In this document: positions 51,381 through 53,056 of the stretch, piece after piece
Numbering within the stretch: position 1 is the first letter of the stretch
How the letters are laid out: each line of letters starts with the position of its first letter
Source of the DNA: Gammaproteobacteria bacterium
GTDB lineage: Bacteria > Pseudomonadota > Gammaproteobacteria > Chromatiales > Chromatiaceae
DNA length: 53,056 nt
Reading direction: 5' to 3'
Assembly (NCBI GenBank): GCA_011389885.1
Contig: JAABTK010000022.1
Span: forward strand, 1 to 53,056
The notes under the pieces: generated by a model
Database searches by the model: none
What the model was told of the DNA's origin: nothing
What the model saw: the letters and a program-made list of their open reading frames with translations, nothing else
Program-made: the position numbers and the translations under genes

Positions 51381-52145
51381 TTACTCGATACCCTGGGACT
51401 TCATTTCCAGGAAAATGGCCAGCCGCTCCGGCGGCACATAGCCGGGCACCAGCTCGCCGTCCTCCAGCACCAGGGCCGGGGTGCCGCTGACGCCCATCTG
51501 CTCGCCCAACGCCTTCTGTTCGGCCACCGGGTTTTCGCATTCACGCTTCGGCAGGCTCTCGCCGGACTTCGCCTGGGTCATGGCCGCCTGCTTATCGTCG
51601 CTGCACCAGACGCTGACCGACTTGTTGTAGGATTCGCTGCCCACGCCGGCCCGCGGGAAGAACAGATAGCGCACCTGAATGCCCTGCTCCAAATAGCCGT
51701 CCATATCCTGATGCAGCTTGCGGCAGTATCCGCAATCGATGTCGGTGAACACGGTGACCTTGTGTTTGGCGTCATCTTTGCCGAACACGATCATCTCATC
51801 CGTCGGCACCTCGGCCAACAACTCGGCGTTGATTTTGTTGCGGCGGGTCTTGGACAGGTTTTCGCGGGTCTCCAGGTCGATGATGTTGACGTTGCCTTGA
51901 CGATCCCCCTGCAACAGGTAGTCGCCGTCGGCGGAGACGTAAAACAGGTTGTTCTGCACCAGCACCTCGTACAAGCCGCTCACCGGGCTCTGGGTGACGC
52001 TATCCGGTTTCATGCCATCGAGCAGGGCCTGGATGCGCTGGCCGATCTTGTCCTCCGCTGCGGTTTCGGCCGCGGCCAGCGAAGCCCCCAGCAGCAGCCC
52101 GCAGGCGAGTCCGAGGGAGAGTAGGGGTCTGTAGCTCATCTTCAT
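51381..52145 (-). CDS. dsbC: Thiol:disulfide interchange protein DsbC
   Basis: This encodes a 254-residue periplasmic disulfide isomerase from ATG 52145. A signal peptide (MKMSYRPLLSLGLACGLLLG then ASLAAAE) is followed by the dimerisation domain (VSGLYEVLVQNNLFYVSADG) and a thioredoxin domain with the active site FTDIDCGYCRKLHQDMDGY, the second cysteine pair region (VWCSDDKQAA and RECENP) and the cis-proline MGVSGTPALVLEDGELVPGY. It rearranges wrong disulfides. The extension of the frame to 52445 is spurious. It stands alone; the spacer of ~300 bp to the PP2C gene holds nothing I recognise. Confidence 0.95.
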   Translation of the reverse strand: MKMSYRPLLSLGLACGLLLGASLAAAETAAEDKIGQRIQALLDGMKPDSVTQSPVSGLYEVLVQNNLFYVSADGDYLLQGDRQGNVNIIDLETRENLSKTRRNKINAELLAEVPTDEMIVFGKDDAKHKVTVFTDIDCGYCRKLHQDMDGYLEQGIQVRYLFFPRAGVGSESYNKSVSVWCSDDKQAAMTQAKSGESLPKRECENPVAEQKALGEQMGVSGTPALVLEDGELVPGYVPPERLAIFLEMKSQGIE

Positions 52146-52628
52146 AAACGGATCCTGAAAATTGACGAATGAGGAACGGCGGGCCTCGATTGCAGCCTCG
52201 TGCAACAGTGATGATGCGGGCTGCGGTTCGTTTGACCCGCATTTGCCGACGAATATCCGGCCTGCGGCGGCGGCCCTGGTGCTGCAAGCGCTCACCGTCC
52301 TGCATGGGGCGCCGCGCCGGGCTGTCAAGCCCCGGCGGGCCGAGGTTCGGGGGCCGGCGCGCGGGATCTGTGAGGCCGGTTTCGGCCAGCTCCCGAATTT
52401 GGGCCAAAGGCTACCACATTCGCGGGTTTGGCGGGTAGCGATCACTGCCGCATTGCCGCTTGGGAAAACGCGAACTTTTGCTGCACTGTAAAAAGTGACG
52501 ACGGATCGGCGCCGGTGTGGTGATGAAAGATAGCCCAGCGCCTTGGGGAATCGCTTGAGCGGACGGTCTCGATATTAAAGATAAAGAAGGATAAAGAAAA
52601 GGACACCCAAAAACAAGGATAAAGAAGA
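52146..52628. other. Spacer upstream of dsbC
   Basis: I see no gene. The first part probably contains the dsbC promoter. From about 52570 the sequence becomes purine-rich (ATAAAGAAGGATAAAGAAAA) and includes a partial copy of the GGACACCCAAAAAC motif at 52601, which belongs to the repeats preceding the transposase gene. Confidence 0.5.
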
Positions 52629-52848
52629 GGACACCCAAAAACTTGACCCCCGCCCCCCATAGGCTAAACTCGAACTAAGCCGCTCCAGAAGCAGGGGAGA
52701 TCCAAACCATGACCCGCGAAGAAAGAAGGGAGAAAAAAAGAAAAGAAAGCAGAAAGAAAGGGACACCCAAAAACTTGACCCCCGCCTCCCATAGGCTAAA
52801 CTCGAACTAAGCCGCTCCAGAAACAGGGGAGATCCAAACCATGACCCG
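52629..52848. repeat. Direct repeat of the transposase leader and start codon
   Basis: Two 88-bp copies (52629-52716 and 52761-52848) begin GGACACCCAAAAACTTGACC and end GATCCAAACCATGACCCG, with only a couple of differences. Both include the ribosome site (AGGGGAGA) and ATG of the REP-associated transposase gene. The first copy continues into a purine-rich run instead of the gene, so it is a duplicated, headless leader. Confidence 0.85.
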
Positions 52849-53056
52849 AGCCAGAAACCAGCTAATCGACGCAGAAACAACGCCTTACTACCACTGCATC
52901 AGCCGGTGCGTGCGGCGCGCCTTCCTGTGCGGCGAGGACTCGCTCACCGGGAAGAGCTATGAGCATCGCAAGGAATGGGTGGTGGACCGCCTGGCCGAGC
53001 TGGGCGGGGCCTACGCCATCGACATCTGCGCCTACGCGGTGATGTCGAACCATTAT
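52841..53056 (+). CDS. REP-associated tyrosine transposase (Y1_Tnp), partial
   Basis: The gene starts at ATG 52841 behind AGGGGAGA and runs out of the window after 72 residues. MTRARNQLIDAETTPYYHCI then SRCVRRAFLCGED and YAIDICAYAVMSNHY are the opening of the REP-associated tyrosine transposase family related to IS200/IS605 enzymes; the last visible residues lead into the H-x-H metal motif. Such single-domain transposases are linked to dispersed palindromic REP sequences, and this genome has many, so it could be the mobilising enzyme of one of the repeat families in the window; that link is inference. Confidence 0.9.
   Translation, partial: MTRARNQLIDAETTPYYHCISRCVRRAFLCGEDSLTGKSYEHRKEWVVDRLAELGGAYAIDICAYAVMSNHY

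Overview
The window looks like a chromosomal stretch of a GC-rich gammaproteobacterium, most likely a sulfur-metabolising relative of the Chromatiales or Ectothiorhodospiraceae. This rests on the comEC-exbB-exbD-lpxK-trm112 gene order, RoxA, DsbC, CreA, a sulfide:quinone-oxidoreductase-like flavoprotein and the repeat-rich spacers. I cannot name the species. There is one tRNA, no rRNA and no CRISPR array.

Layout. 1-7100 is a wrecked accessory region. It holds an Rpn-like gene cut by the window edge, truncated sugar-modification genes (acyltransferase 3, two DegT aminotransferase starts, two C-methyltransferase ends), an ImmA/IrrE remnant, a 380-residue protein paired with a HicA-like protein, and a 513-bp repeat block present twice. 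7096-10652 is a compact minus-strand operon, wbpB-wbpD-antitoxin-(PIN+wbpE), for a UDP-2,3-diacetamido-uronic acid sugar; its aminotransferase is fused to a PIN toxin-like domain. 11504-21110 is mostly housekeeping on the minus strand: a phosphotransferase/kinase fusion, a dihydroorotase-like enzyme, gloB, hisI, trm112, lpxK, exbD, exbB, comEC. 21406-31185 carries DUF2062, the SQR-like flavoprotein, Uma2, tRNA-Leu(CAA), a TerB/WYL-like membrane protein, a squalene/phytoene synthase, a divergent LysR/SLC13 pair and creA.

31463-32654 is a GNAT acetyltransferase gene split by an AT-rich two-helix membrane protein gene. Then follow roxA and metY. A membrane adenylate cyclase faces, tail to tail, a ZIP-type transporter that carries two cyclic-nucleotide-binding domains in its cytoplasmic loop. 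After an IS5 remnant, 39720-46458 is a four-gene oligopeptide ABC transporter operon with a membrane-anchored binding protein and a fused double ATPase. A low-GC sulfotransferase-like gene, an orphan exosortase, a J-domain/FHA/PP2C group, dsbC and the start of a REP-associated transposase complete the window.

The spacers share a mosaic of repeats. I could define the outer end of one recurrent element: CTAG followed by about 30 conserved bases. It is visible in both orientations, and twice its CTAG coincides with the TAG stop of a neighbouring gene. The strongest candidates for something new are the PIN-WbpE fusion operon, the cyclase/CNB-ZIP pair, and this CTAG-ended element family.
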